64,000 bases of DNA from Burkholderiales bacterium RIFCSPLOWO2_12_FULL_61_40 (GCA_001770935.1 MESI01000090.1:1-64000), one strand, 5' to 3'. Positions 54,744-64,000 are shown, counted from the stretch's first letter. Program-made: numbers and translations. The notes: generated from the letters alone by a model not told the origin.

Positions 54744-54893
54744 AAAATCCCGATGCCGCCACTCAGGCGAGTGCCGATGTCATCCAGGTGGTTGGCAATG
54801 TGCAGCGTGGGGGTCCGCGCAAAATCGTCCAGCGATGGGTTTCCGCACGGAAATATGTCCGCAGGTCTGTTGGGTGTAAGGAGTTGCACGCTA

Positions 54894-54916
54894 TAAACGC
54901 TTACATTGAGCGTTTA
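54894..54916. repeat. Inverted repeat upstream of the PAS-GGDEF-EAL gene
   Basis: TAAACGCT-N7-AGCGTTTA is a perfect inverted repeat in the 247-base gap after dinB. It stands 75-97 bases before the downstream ATG, so it could be an operator. No T-run follows, so a terminator is not supported. The rest of the gap shows nothing I recognise. Confidence 0.45.
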
Positions 54917-54990
54917 TTCTTAAACTCACCCTGAGAATTGGCTTTCATGCGCATGCGTCTTCCGGTCACCCAGCAGGTGCACTCCCGTCC

Positions 54991-57120
54991 ATGACTCCAC
55001 ACCCCGTGCCCACCGCATCGGCCTTGCTGGCAGAAGACCAACGCCTGCGCGATCTGGTGGACTCGACCGACGGCATCATCTGGGAGGCCGACGCCCTGAC
55101 TTTCACCAACACCTTCATCAGCAAGAGCGCCGAGCGCCTGCTGGGTTATACGGTGCAGGAATGGATGGAGCCCGACTTCTGGAAAAACCATATCTACCCG
55201 CCCGACCGTGAACAGGCCATCGCCTATGCCACGGCGCAGACCGCTCGCCTGCAGAACCATGCTTTCGAATACCGCTTCATGGCCAAAGACGGACGACTGG
55301 TGTGGCTGCACGACAGCACCAAGGTGGTCATTGAAAACGGCAAACCACGCTGGTTGCGGGGCTTTCTGCTCGACATCACCCAGCACAAACTGGCGGAGCA
55401 GCAGCGCATTGAAGGCCAGGCCGCACTGCGCGAAGCGGCCCTGCACACCCAAACCATTCTGGACCACATGGTGGATGGTGTCATCACCATCGATGCCAAG
55501 GGGCGGATGGAATCGTTCAACAAGGCCGCCAGCCGCATGTTTGGCTACGCCCCCGAGGAGGTGCTGGGGCGCAACGTCAATATGCTGATGCCCGAACCCC
55601 ACCACAGCCAGCACGACGGCTACCTGCAGCACTACCACATGACCGGCGAGGCACGGGTCATGGGCGCGCCGCGCGAGGTGGAAGGGCGCCGCCGGGACGG
55701 CAGCCTGTTTCCCATGAGCCTGTCCATTTCCAAGATTGCGCGCGGCGGGCAACCCATTTTCATCGGCCTGGTGCGCGATGTCACCGAACGGCGCCAGTAC
55801 GAGGACGAAATCCGCCGCCTGGCCTTTTACGACCCGCTAACCGGGCTGGCCAACCGGCGCCTGTTGATGGACCGGCTCAAACACGCCATCGTCACCTCGG
55901 ACCGCAGCGGCCAGCACGGGGCCCTGATGTTTCTGGACCTGGACCACTTCAAGCTGCTCAATGACAGCCTGGGCCACGACGTGGGAGATTTGTTGCTGCA
56001 GCAAGTCGCCGCACGCCTGCAGTCCTGCGTGCGGGAGGTCGACAGCGTGGCGCGCCTGGGGGGTGATGAATTTGTGGTGCTGCTGGAAGGTTTGAGCCCC
56101 TTTCCCCATGAAGCCGCAGCCCAAAGCGAGGTGATCGCACTCAAAATCCTGGACGCCCTGGGCCAGGCCTACACCCTGCGCCAGCACAACCACAGCAGCA
56201 CCCCCAGTATTGGCATTGTGCTGTTCATGCACGGCCATGAAACCATGGACGACGTGCTCAAGAAGGCCGACGTGGCCATGTACCAGGCCAAGGCGGCGGG
56301 CCGCAACACGGTGCGCTTTTTTGACCCCGCCATGCAGGCCACGGCATCGGCCCACGCCGAACTCGCCAAAGACATGCGCCATGGCCTGGTGAAAGACGAG
56401 TTTGTGCTGCATTACCAGATTCAGGTGCAGATCAACGAGCATGGAGCGACGGTGCCCACGGGGGCCGAGGCGCTGGTGCGCTGGAACCACCCCACACGCG
56501 GGCTGGTGCCACCGGCCGAATTCATCCCGCTGGCCGAAGAGACCCACATCATTTTGCCCCTGGGCCAATGGGTGCTGGAGGCAGCCTGCGCCCAGTTGGT
56601 GGCCTGGTCGCAAGTGCCCGCCACGGCGCAATGGACCATGGCCGTCAACGTCAGCGCCTCCCAGTTTTCCCAGCCCGACTTTGTGGCCCACGTCGCCAAC
56701 GCGCTGCGCAAAACCGGCGCCAACGCCCACCTGCTCAAACTCGAAATCACCGAAAGCATGCTGATGGACGACGTGGAAGACATCATCGACAAAATGGGCG
56801 CCATCAAGGCCCATGGGGTGCGCATGTCGCTGGACGATTTTGGTACCGGTTATTCGTCTCTGTCCTGCCTCAAGCGCCTGCCGCTGGACCAGCTCAAAAT
56901 CGACCAGTCCTTTGTGCGCGACCTGCTGACCGACCCCAACGACGCCATCATCGCCCGCACCGTGGTGGCGCTGGGCCACAGCCTGGGCCTGAAAGTGATT
57001 GCCGAAGGGGTGGAAAGCGCCGAGCAGCGCGATATGCTGGCCGGCATGGGCTGTGATGCCTTTCAGGGCTACTACTTCGGGCGTCCGATGCCCGCCAGCG
57101 AACTGGCCCGGTTTTGTTGA
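54991..57120 (+). CDS. PAS-PAS-GGDEF-EAL cyclic-di-GMP protein
   Basis: A 709-residue cytoplasmic protein. Two PAS/PAC units (about 15-140 and 150-270; the second contains MVDGVITIDAKGRMESFNKAASRMFGY) are followed by GGDEF (about 275-440, RLGGDEFVVLL intact) and EAL (about 455-705). The EAL side has EALVRWNHP, ITESMLMDDVED, DDFGTGYSSLSCLKRLPLDQ, KIDQSF and EGVES. Both active sites look intact, so it may make and break c-di-GMP depending on the PAS signal. It ends 45 bases from the convergent HD-GYP gene. Confidence 0.92.
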   Translation: MTPHPVPTASALLAEDQRLRDLVDSTDGIIWEADALTFTNTFISKSAERLLGYTVQEWMEPDFWKNHIYPPDREQAIAYATAQTARLQNHAFEYRFMAKDGRLVWLHDSTKVVIENGKPRWLRGFLLDITQHKLAEQQRIEGQAALREAALHTQTILDHMVDGVITIDAKGRMESFNKAASRMFGYAPEEVLGRNVNMLMPEPHHSQHDGYLQHYHMTGEARVMGAPREVEGRRRDGSLFPMSLSISKIARGGQPIFIGLVRDVTERRQYEDEIRRLAFYDPLTGLANRRLLMDRLKHAIVTSDRSGQHGALMFLDLDHFKLLNDSLGHDVGDLLLQQVAARLQSCVREVDSVARLGGDEFVVLLEGLSPFPHEAAAQSEVIALKILDALGQAYTLRQHNHSSTPSIGIVLFMHGHETMDDVLKKADVAMYQAKAAGRNTVRFFDPAMQATASAHAELAKDMRHGLVKDEFVLHYQIQVQINEHGATVPTGAEALVRWNHPTRGLVPPAEFIPLAEETHIILPLGQWVLEAACAQLVAWSQVPATAQWTMAVNVSASQFSQPDFVAHVANALRKTGANAHLLKLEITESMLMDDVEDIIDKMGAIKAHGVRMSLDDFGTGYSSLSCLKRLPLDQLKIDQSFVRDLLTDPNDAIIARTVVALGHSLGLKVIAEGVESAEQRDMLAGMGCDAFQGYYFGRPMPASELARFC

Positions 57121-57165
57121 CAACCTTGACCACGCCACCCGCAACCGCAGAACGCGGTCTCCGAG

Positions 57166-58761
57166 TTAAAGCTGTTCGTCGGGGTTTGCCTTCAAGATTG
57201 CGACAAAGAGTTCCCGGTGCTGAAGGAAAACCTCCACCAGCTGGGGGTCGAACTGGCTGCCTGCTTTGTCCCGGATGTACTCGATCACTTTTTCCACCGG
57301 CCAGGCTGGTTTGTAGCAGCGGCTGTGGCTCAGGGCGTCAAAAACGTCGGCCAGCGCGGTGATGCGCCCGAACACATGAATATCCGCACCGGCCAGTCCC
57401 GCCGGGTAACCACTGCCGTTCCAGCACTCATGGTGCTGCCCGGCAATCAGCGCGGCCGAGCGCAATGGCAGGCGATGTGAGCCCTTGAGGATGTTGTACC
57501 CCATGACGGCGTGCTGTTTCATCCGCTCGAACTCTTCGGCGGTGTAGCGCCCAGGTTTGCCCAGCAGCGCATCAGGGATGCCGATTTTTCCAATGTCGTG
57601 CATAGGCGCCGCCATCTGCAACAACTCGCAGTCCGGGCCTGAGAGGCCGATCAGCTCGCCTAGCAAACGTGCGTACTCGCCCACCCGGAACACATGGCGC
57701 CCGGTCTCGCGGGAGCGGGTTTCGACCACCTCGCTCAAGGTATGAATGATTTCGGTCTGGGTATCGACAATTTCCTCGTTGAGATGAATGTTGTCGAACG
57801 CAATCCCGACATTGACCGCAAAAACCTGCAGCAGCCGGGCATCGTGCTCGGAAATGCGATGCCGCGTTTGCAGATAGACCATGTTTTCCGAGCCGCTGGA
57901 TGCGCGGAAATAACCAACAAAACTGTCCTCGTCAATGCGTGTGTGCCGCTCGCTACGGGCTCGGAACAATCGCTCCCTGATGGATGGCGGAACCATCTCG
58001 CCCATGCGCCGTCCGACCGAGGATGTGAACTGCCCATTGCCTGAGATGATGTTGAAGTCCTCTATTTCGCACACTCCGGCGCAGTGGGCGGAAAAACCGG
58101 AGGCCTGCAGGTACAGGCTGTCATTGCCCAGATTGAGCAGCGAGCTCAGTTGCCGCAGCACGCCGCTGGAAAACTGCGCCAGGGACTGGGGCTCGAACAG
58201 GTTGCGCGAGGCGTGGATGATTTGCTCCAGGCCGCGTCGGCTGCTTTCGATAATCAGCATATCGCGGTAGGCGCGCAAGGCGGAAACGACGGTGGTGACC
58301 AGTTTTTGCGCGGTGAGCTCGGTCTTTTCCTTGTAATCGTTGATGTCGTAATCGATCACCACCGAGTGCTCGGGGGCCTGTCCGGGCTGGCCTGTGCGCA
58401 GGATGATGCGAACAAAACTGTTTTTCAACACCTCGCGCACATGGCGCACCACGTCCAGACCGGCGTTGTCGGTTTCCATGACCACGTCCAGCAGCATCAC
58501 CGCAGTGTCCGGGTGCTGTGCAATCAGGCGTTTGGCCTCTTCGCCGCTGTGCGCACTGAAAAACTCCAGCCCCCGCCCCTCGAAAGAAAAATCGCGCAGC
58601 ACCAGATGGGAAATGCGGTGCACTTCGTTCTCGTCATCCACCACCAGCAGCTTCCACGGTTTTTCCCTGCTGACTTCGACACCGGGGGTGTCTGTTTCCT
58701 CGGAAAAATCGTAGGGGGTTTCGCCAACCGTCAAGGGCAGACTAGGCGCTGGGGTGCTCAT
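57166..58761 (-). CDS. HD-GYP response regulator (DUF3369 type)
   Basis: Probable c-di-GMP phosphodiesterase controlled by phosphorylation. The 531-residue protein has a receiver domain (about 35-165, LLVVDDENEVH, MLLDVVMETDNAGLDVV with the Asp), a DUF3369/GAF-like middle (about 170-330) and an HD-GYP domain with MHDIGKIGIPD and HHECWNGSGYPAGLAG, both catalytic signatures present. ATG 58761 (MSTPAPSLPL) lies 20 bases inside the end of the sensor kinase gene, so the two are coupled. Upstream extension to 58833 would overlap further and is unlikely. Confidence 0.92.
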   Translation of the reverse strand: MSTPAPSLPLTVGETPYDFSEETDTPGVEVSREKPWKLLVVDDENEVHRISHLVLRDFSFEGRGLEFFSAHSGEEAKRLIAQHPDTAVMLLDVVMETDNAGLDVVRHVREVLKNSFVRIILRTGQPGQAPEHSVVIDYDINDYKEKTELTAQKLVTTVVSALRAYRDMLIIESSRRGLEQIIHASRNLFEPQSLAQFSSGVLRQLSSLLNLGNDSLYLQASGFSAHCAGVCEIEDFNIISGNGQFTSSVGRRMGEMVPPSIRERLFRARSERHTRIDEDSFVGYFRASSGSENMVYLQTRHRISEHDARLLQVFAVNVGIAFDNIHLNEEIVDTQTEIIHTLSEVVETRSRETGRHVFRVGEYARLLGELIGLSGPDCELLQMAAPMHDIGKIGIPDALLGKPGRYTAEEFERMKQHAVMGYNILKGSHRLPLRSAALIAGQHHECWNGSGYPAGLAGADIHVFGRITALADVFDALSHSRCYKPAWPVEKVIEYIRDKAGSQFDPQLVEVFLQHRELFVAILKANPDEQL

Positions 58762-61700
58762 GGCCGATCTCCTTTTCCAACGGAATGTGCAGCGTGAACA
58801 GCACGCCCTGACCGGGGTTCGACGCAACATCAATACGCCCGCGCAAGGTTTGTGTCACCAGGTTGTAGACAACGTGCAGCCCGAGGCCGCTGCCACCCTG
58901 CCCGCGCTTGGTGGTAAAAAAGGGCTCAAACATGTGTTTCAGCGACTCGGCATTCATGCCCTTGCCGTCGTCGCTGTAACGCAGCAGCAGCTCTGAGCCC
59001 TCCAGCGTCGCATCGATCACGATGTGGCCCTGCTCCAGGTTTTCAAAGCCATGGATCAGCGAGTTCATGACCAGGTTGGTGACGATTTGCGAAAACGCGC
59101 CAGGGTAGCTGTCCAGAGCGATGTCGTCAGCACAGTGGACACTGACAGTGTGCTGGGTGCGCTTGAGTTTGGGGTGCAGGCTGAGCAGCACTTCGTTGAC
59201 ATAGGGCTTGAGCGCAAAGTGCCGGCGCATCTCGCTGGACTGGTCCACCGCCACCTGCTTGAAGCTGCGCACCAGTTCGGCGGCGCGGTGCAGATTGGCA
59301 AGCAGCAAGGCCGAGGATTCCCGTGCCGTATGGATGAACCCCTCGATTTCCGAGCGTTTGACACGCCCCTGGGCATAGATCTTTTCAAAACCACGCACCT
59401 GATCTTCCAGGAAAGAAGCCGCAGTCAGACCAATGCCCACCGGCGTATTGATCTCGTGCGCCACCCCGGCCACCAGTCCACCCAAGGCGGCGAGTTTCTC
59501 GGAATGCAAAAGTTCGTCCTGCGCCTGCACCAGTTCAGTGATGTCGGTGCCGGTGCCGCGGTAGCCGAGAAACTCGCCCGCAGGGCTAAAAAAAGGTTTC
59601 CCCGAAACGCGGACGTGCGCGGTGCGTCCGCCGGTGCCGGGTGTGGCGTATTCGAAGCGGCGAAAGGCACACCGCGCCTCCATGCCCTGCCGGTGTCTGT
59701 CCCACTTTTCCCGGTCGCGTTCGTCGTGATCGAAACTGGCGACCTCCCAGCGCCGCTTGCCAATCACTTGCGCCGGTAGCGCGCCGGTGGCCTCAAAAAA
59801 GCGTTCCGAAACGTAGGTGAAGCGCAGGTCGGCGTCGGTTTCCCAGAACCAGTCGGACGCCGATTCGGCGAGATCGCGGAAGCGCTCCTCGCTTTCGCGC
59901 AGATCGCGGGTGCGCTCGGCGACGCGCCGTTCGAGTTCGTCGTAGGCCTGCTGGAGCTTCAGTTCGGCCCGCTTGCGCTCGGTGATGTCGGTGTAGGTGG
60001 TGATGAAGCCGCCGCCCGGCAGCGGCTTGCCGCGGACCTCGATGACCGTGCCGTCGGGCCGCTCGCGCTCGAACAGGTGCGGCTCCCTCTTGTCGGCCAG
60101 CGCCAGCCGCTCGGCGACCTGCTGCCCGACATCGCCCGGCCCGTACTCGCCGCGCTCGGCGTTGAGGCGCAGGAAGGCCGCCATCGGCGTGCCGACCACC
60201 GCCAGATGCTCAGGAAGCGCCAACAGCTCGAAAAAACGCCGGTTCCAGGCGACCAGCCGTTGCTCGGCATCGAACATGCTGATCCCCTGCGGGATGTTCT
60301 CTATGGCCTCGCGCGTCAGCTCCCAGTTGGTCTCGATGGCCTGCGAAGCGCCGCTCAGCAAATCCATGACGCCGTCCAGGCTCATTTCCTTCTCGCGGAT
60401 CGCCGAAGCGATAACGACACGCGCCAGGGCGGTGCCAATGGCGCCGGCCAGCAGGTGTTCGGCGAAATTGATGAAATCGTGGTCGACGCGCTGGGCGGGA
60501 TCAACAACGAGGTGGTGTGCCGCCGCGTAGTCGGCGTAGGACCGCCTGGCGCGCTCCGGGTCAACGAAGCGGCCCAGCAGGGTCAGTATCTGTCCGACGC
60601 GCGCATCGGCGCTCCAGGCGCGGGTCGGCAATGCCGAGCGCTCGCCGAAGACGTCAACAAAAGCCTGCGCCTGGCTTTTTTCCAGAACCCCCGGATTCGA
60701 CCAGAGTGAAAACAGCACATAGCCGCCGATGTTGAAGACCATGCTCCAGAGCAGGCTGTGGCTGATCGGATCGAGACCGGCGACGCCGAACAGGGCGTAG
60801 GGGCGCAGCGCCTCTATGAAGAAAAATCCTTCGCTGGCGAACTCGGCGGGCAGCCAGCCGGAGCGCGCGAACGAGGGCAGCAGCAGGGTGTACAGCCAGA
60901 CGACGAAACCGAGGGTGAGGCCCGCCGCCGCCCCGGTGCGGCTGCCCCGCCGCCAGAAGAGTGCGCCGACGATGGCCGGCGCGAACTGCGCGGCGGCGCA
61001 GAACGACACCAGGCCGATGCTGACCAGCGCATAGGATTCGCCGACCAGGCGCACATAGGTGTAGCCCAGCAGCAGGATGAAAACGATGGCTGCGCGCCGA
61101 ATGTTCTTGACCAGACCGCCGATGTCGCGGTGCGTGTCGACGCGGATCAGTTCGCCGCGGATCAGGACGGGCATGACCAGGTCGTTGCAGATCATGGTGG
61201 ACAAGGCAATCGTCTCAACGATGATCATGCCGGTCGCCGCCGACAGTCCGCCGATGAAAGCCAGGGTGGCCAGCGCCGGGTTGTCGGCGGCAATCGGCAG
61301 GGTCAGCACAAAAGTGTCCGGCGAAACGTCCTGCCCGGCGAAGGTCAGGAGTCCGGCCATGGCCACCGGCAGGACAAACAGATTGATCGCCAGCAGGTAG
61401 GCTGGAAAGACCCAGCGCGCAGTCTTCAGGTGGGCCTCGTTGCCGCTTTCGGTCACCGTCACCTGGAACTGGCGCGGCAGGCAGACGATGGCCATGGCGC
61501 CCAGCGCGGTCAGTGTCCAGAAACCGGTGCTCGCGGCCTGCCCGCCAAAATCGAGCAGCGGCGCGGTGTCCGGCCGGGCTGCGATGCGGGCGAACAGATC
61601 GGAGACACCATCGAACATGCCGTAGGTGACGTACACCCCGACCGCCAGAAAGGCGGCCAGCTTGACCAGCGATTCGAGCGCCACCGCGCTGACCATGCCG

Positions 61701-62278
61701 CGGTGCTGCTCGGTGGCGTCGACGTGGCGGGTGCCGAAAACGATGACGAACAGCGCCATCAACCAAGCCAGATAGAACGCGGAGTCGCTCCAGATCGGCC
61801 CCGCCTCGGCCAGGCGCGGCAAGACGGCGGGATAGTGGCTGAGAATGTCGAAGCTGGTCGACACCGCTTTCAGCTGCAGCGAGATGTAGGGCATGATGCC
61901 GATCACCGCGATCACCGTGGCCAGCCCGGCCAGCCCCTGGCTCTTGCCGTAGCGCGCCGAGATGAAGTCGGCAATCGAGGTGATGTGCTGCGTGGCGGCG
62001 ATGCGCTGGATCTTGCGCAACAGGTGCTGGCCGAGGACAAAAACCAGAACCGGGCCGATATAGACGGCGATGAAGCCGATGCCGTCCGCCGCCGAGCGCC
62101 CGACGCTGCCGTAGAACGTCCACGACGTGCAATAGACGGCGATCGACAGGGCGTAAATCCAGGCATCGACCGGCCTTGCGCCGATGTGTTTTCTGGCGTG
62201 GCCGTCGATATAGAAAGCCACTGAAAACAACAAGGCCAGATAAAGGCCAGCAACACCAAGAAGCAGCCAACTGTTCAC
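58742..62278 (-). CDS. Sodium-symporter-like sensor histidine kinase
   Basis: A 1178-residue protein. Its first ~500 residues form a solute:sodium-symporter-like membrane domain with about 12-13 helices (YCTSWTFYGSVGRSAADGIGF, PYISLQLKAVSTSF, GLSAATGMIIVETIALSTMICND). A cytoplasmic linker, a PAS_7-like domain (ENIPQGISMFDAEQRLVAWNRRFF), a coiled-coil, a second PAS (DWFWETDADLRFTYVSERFF), a HisKA (LAALGGLVAGVAHEINTPVGIG, phospho-His in AHEIN) and an HATPase domain (DDGKGMNAESLKHMFEPFF) follow. The start is GTG 62278 with GGGGAGG five bases upstream. It resembles CbrA/CrbS-like kinases in the membrane half. Its partner is the HD-GYP regulator that overlaps its 3' end. Confidence 0.9.
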   Translation of the reverse strand: MNSWLLLGVAGLYLALLFSVAFYIDGHARKHIGARPVDAWIYALSIAVYCTSWTFYGSVGRSAADGIGFIAVYIGPVLVFVLGQHLLRKIQRIAATQHITSIADFISARYGKSQGLAGLATVIAVIGIMPYISLQLKAVSTSFDILSHYPAVLPRLAEAGPIWSDSAFYLAWLMALFVIVFGTRHVDATEQHRGMVSAVALESLVKLAAFLAVGVYVTYGMFDGVSDLFARIAARPDTAPLLDFGGQAASTGFWTLTALGAMAIVCLPRQFQVTVTESGNEAHLKTARWVFPAYLLAINLFVLPVAMAGLLTFAGQDVSPDTFVLTLPIAADNPALATLAFIGGLSAATGMIIVETIALSTMICNDLVMPVLIRGELIRVDTHRDIGGLVKNIRRAAIVFILLLGYTYVRLVGESYALVSIGLVSFCAAAQFAPAIVGALFWRRGSRTGAAAGLTLGFVVWLYTLLLPSFARSGWLPAEFASEGFFFIEALRPYALFGVAGLDPISHSLLWSMVFNIGGYVLFSLWSNPGVLEKSQAQAFVDVFGERSALPTRAWSADARVGQILTLLGRFVDPERARRSYADYAAAHHLVVDPAQRVDHDFINFAEHLLAGAIGTALARVVIASAIREKEMSLDGVMDLLSGASQAIETNWELTREAIENIPQGISMFDAEQRLVAWNRRFFELLALPEHLAVVGTPMAAFLRLNAERGEYGPGDVGQQVAERLALADKREPHLFERERPDGTVIEVRGKPLPGGGFITTYTDITERKRAELKLQQAYDELERRVAERTRDLRESEERFRDLAESASDWFWETDADLRFTYVSERFFEATGALPAQVIGKRRWEVASFDHDERDREKWDRHRQGMEARCAFRRFEYATPGTGGRTAHVRVSGKPFFSPAGEFLGYRGTGTDITELVQAQDELLHSEKLAALGGLVAGVAHEINTPVGIGLTAASFLEDQVRGFEKIYAQGRVKRSEIEGFIHTARESSALLLANLHRAAELVRSFKQVAVDQSSEMRRHFALKPYVNEVLLSLHPKLKRTQHTVSVHCADDIALDSYPGAFSQIVTNLVMNSLIHGFENLEQGHIVIDATLEGSELLLRYSDDGKGMNAESLKHMFEPFFTTKRGQGGSGLGLHVVYNLVTQTLRGRIDVASNPGQGVLFTLHIPLEKEIGHEHPSA

Positions 62279-62434
62279 GTGCACCTCCCCGCAACGGAAA
62301 CCCCGCCCCAAACACTATATAACCTTGGCCCGATTTTGGGAAATGCTTTCAACCGTGCCTTGTCGTACTGCCACGCCGTACACTGGCAACGCGAAAGGTT
62401 GTCCCAAACCCGTTTACCCCGACACAAGTCCCGC

Positions 62435-64000
62435 ATGCCGACCAGAAAAACACCCACCGCACGCAGCCTGCACGCCCACAGCAAGGTCCGGCCCGCCGCA
62501 GCACCCGTGGCCTCGGAAACGCCAGAGGTCCCTCCCGCTTTTCCAATTGTGGGCATTGGCGCCTCGGCCGGGGGCCTGGCCGCTTTTGAGGCCTTTTTCT
62601 CCGGCATGCCCGCCGACCAGGACCCGGGCATGGCCTTTGTGCTGATACAGCACCTGGCACCCGACCACAAAAGCATTCTGGCCGACCTGATCCGGCGCTA
62701 CACCCGCATGCAGGTGTTTGAGGTGGAAGACGGCATGCCGGTCAAGGTCAACTGCGCCTACATCATCCCGCCCAACCACGACATGGCCTTTTACAACGGC
62801 TCGCTGCAGCTCCTGGAGCCATCGGCGCCACGCGGCCAGCGCCTGCCCATCGACTTCTTCTTTGCATCACTGGCGCAAGACCAGCGCGAGCGGGCCATCG
62901 GCATCGTGCTGTCGGGCACCGGCAGCGACGGCACGCTGGGCGCACGCGCCATCAAGGACGCCGGTGGCATGGTGATGGCCCAGCAACCCAGCTCCACCGG
63001 GTTTGACGGCATGCCCTGCAGCGCCATTGCCTCTGGCATGGTGGATTTCACCCTGCTCCCGGCACAGATGCCCGCCCAGCTCATGGCCTACGCCTTGCAC
63101 GCCTTCGGCAAGAGCCCCAAACTTGCGGCCCCCCCGACACCGAAGGACGAAAACGCGCTCAAAAAAGTGTTCGTCCTGCTGCGCTCCCAAACCGGGCATG
63201 ACTTTTCCGGCTACAAGCCCGGCACCATCCACCGCCGCATTGAACGGCGCATGGCGGTGCACCAGGTCCCGGACGTCGACGGCTATGTCAAGTACCTGCA
63301 GCAAACCCCTTCGGAAGTGGAGGCCCTGTTTCGCGACCTGTTGATCGGGGTGACCCAATTTTTCCGCGACCCCGAAGCCTTCAAGGTGCTGGAAGACCAG
63401 GCCATCCCCCAGCTTTTCAAGGACAAGCCTGCGGGCGCCGCACTGCGTGTGTGGGTGGCCGGTTGCTCCACCGGCGAAGAGGCCTATTCCATTGCCATCC
63501 TGCTGCAAGAGCGCATGGAAGCGCTCAAGACCAGCTACACAGTGCAGGTCTTTGCCACCGACCTGGACAGCCGCTCCATTGCCATCGCCCGCGCCGGGGT
63601 CTACCCCGCCAGCATCAGCGCCGACCTGACGCCCGAACGTTTGGCGCGGTATTTCTCGCCCGAACCAGGGGGAGCAAGCTTGCGCGTGCACAAAAGCATC
63701 CGCGACATGCTGGTGTTTTCCGAGCAGGACGTCATCAAGGACCCGCCCTTCTCCAAGCTCGACCTCATCAGCTGCCGCAACCTGCTGATCTACCTGGGCC
63801 CTGAGCTGCAAAAAAGGCTTTTGCCCCTGTTTCACTACGCGCTGTTGCCGCGTGGCCTGCTTTTTCTGGGCTCCTCCGAAGGCGTGGGGGAGTTCAACGA
63901 CCTGTACACCGTGCTGGACCGCAAGGCCAAGCTGTACCAGCGCAAGGAAGACTTCCATGGTTTGCAACGCGCCGCCCTGGGACGTGCACTGCAAACCATG
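62435..64000 (+). CDS. CheB-CheR fusion signalling protein, 5' part
   Basis: The first 522 residues are present; the frame is open at the right edge. Residues about 38-220 form a CheB methylesterase domain (PIVGIGASAGGLAAFEAFF, FVLIQHLAPDHKSILAD, IGIVLSGTGSDGTLGARAIKDAGG; Ser, His, Asp in place). Residues about 235-500 form a CheR methyltransferase (GYKPGTIHRRIERRMA, GVTQFFRDPEAF, VWVAGCSTGEEAYSIAILL, FATDLDSRSIAIAR, ISCRNLLIYLG). Such fusions usually continue with coiled-coil, PAS and kinase domains. It probably links to chemosensory-type or two-component signalling. It is divergent from the sensor kinase. Confidence 0.93.
   Translation, partial: MPTRKTPTARSLHAHSKVRPAAAPVASETPEVPPAFPIVGIGASAGGLAAFEAFFSGMPADQDPGMAFVLIQHLAPDHKSILADLIRRYTRMQVFEVEDGMPVKVNCAYIIPPNHDMAFYNGSLQLLEPSAPRGQRLPIDFFFASLAQDQRERAIGIVLSGTGSDGTLGARAIKDAGGMVMAQQPSSTGFDGMPCSAIASGMVDFTLLPAQMPAQLMAYALHAFGKSPKLAAPPTPKDENALKKVFVLLRSQTGHDFSGYKPGTIHRRIERRMAVHQVPDVDGYVKYLQQTPSEVEALFRDLLIGVTQFFRDPEAFKVLEDQAIPQLFKDKPAGAALRVWVAGCSTGEEAYSIAILLQERMEALKTSYTVQVFATDLDSRSIAIARAGVYPASISADLTPERLARYFSPEPGGASLRVHKSIRDMLVFSEQDVIKDPPFSKLDLISCRNLLIYLGPELQKRLLPLFHYALLPRGLLFLGSSEGVGEFNDLYTVLDRKAKLYQRKEDFHGLQRAALGRALQTM

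Noticed and set aside
54894..54916. Intrinsic terminator of dinB
   Set aside because: The stem is sound but AT-rich, lies about 150 bases after the stop and is not followed by a T-run.
55837..57144. Long open frame antisense to the GGDEF-EAL gene
   Set aside because: Shadow of a well-supported sense gene; no motifs of its own.

Overview
The window looks like a chromosomal segment of a betaproteobacterium of the order Burkholderiales, most likely family Comamonadaceae and close to Rhodoferax. The signs are high GC with strong third-position bias, the gene order pcm/rhodanese/tolC next to waaA-waaC-algC, an Entner-Doudoroff edd-eda pair, and a roughly 55-65 bp dispersed repeat that I associate with comamonad genomes. 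This is inference from sequence style and gene content; there is no rRNA in the window. I saw no tRNA, rRNA, CRISPR array, prophage or complete insertion sequence.

Layout. 1-3.3 kb: start of ettA and a DUF1631 gene, both leftward. 3.3-5.9 kb: RNA helicase rhlE overlapping an NAD(P)-binding oxidoreductase. 5.9-8.5 kb: cupin, MarR regulator, thioesterase, gloA and a frameshifted small gene. 8.5-13.5 kb: eda and edd with a HexR-like operator, pdxH, argP and an argO-like exporter with an internal gap. 13.5-16.5 kb: a membrane PAS-GGDEF-EAL protein. 16.7-23.0 kb: a divergent zinc locus. Leftward run zur, an ABC ATPase, a MacB/FtsX-like permease, a small cysteine protein and a DUF3299 protein. Rightward run a small membrane peptide and znuC-znuB-znuA. 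Between them lies a cluster of palindromes that fits Zur control. 23.1-27.8 kb: an AarF/UbiB-family kinase-like protein, a STAS-domain protein and msrA. 28.0-35.4 kb: a TetR regulator with an RND efflux pump, then pcm, a rhodanese and tolC. 35.4-39.6 kb: a decayed vapC and the LPS core genes algC-waaC-waaA. 39.7-43.8 kb: phosphofructokinase, an FMN-dependent hydroxyacid dehydrogenase and a PAS-GGDEF protein. 44.0-48.0 kb: a visibly lower-GC block of exported proteins of unknown role (coiled-coil protein, PEGA-Sel1 protein, lipoprotein, lipoprotein remnant). 48.2-54.7 kb: a NarL-type two-component pair, a Pat-like ligase/acetyltransferase and dinB. 54.9-64 kb: a signalling block with PAS-GGDEF-EAL, an HD-GYP response regulator, a transporter-like sensor kinase and a CheB-CheR fusion that runs off the right end.

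Three themes run through the window. Cyclic-di-GMP enzymes recur (four proteins). Zinc supply is concentrated in one divergent locus. Short dispersed repeats have entered coding sequence several times: in DinB, WaaA and a small exported protein the same repeat is read in the same frame, and a different palindromic repeat extends the N-terminus of ZnuC. The least understood material is the lower-GC envelope block at 44-48 kb and the second transporter half of the zinc locus.
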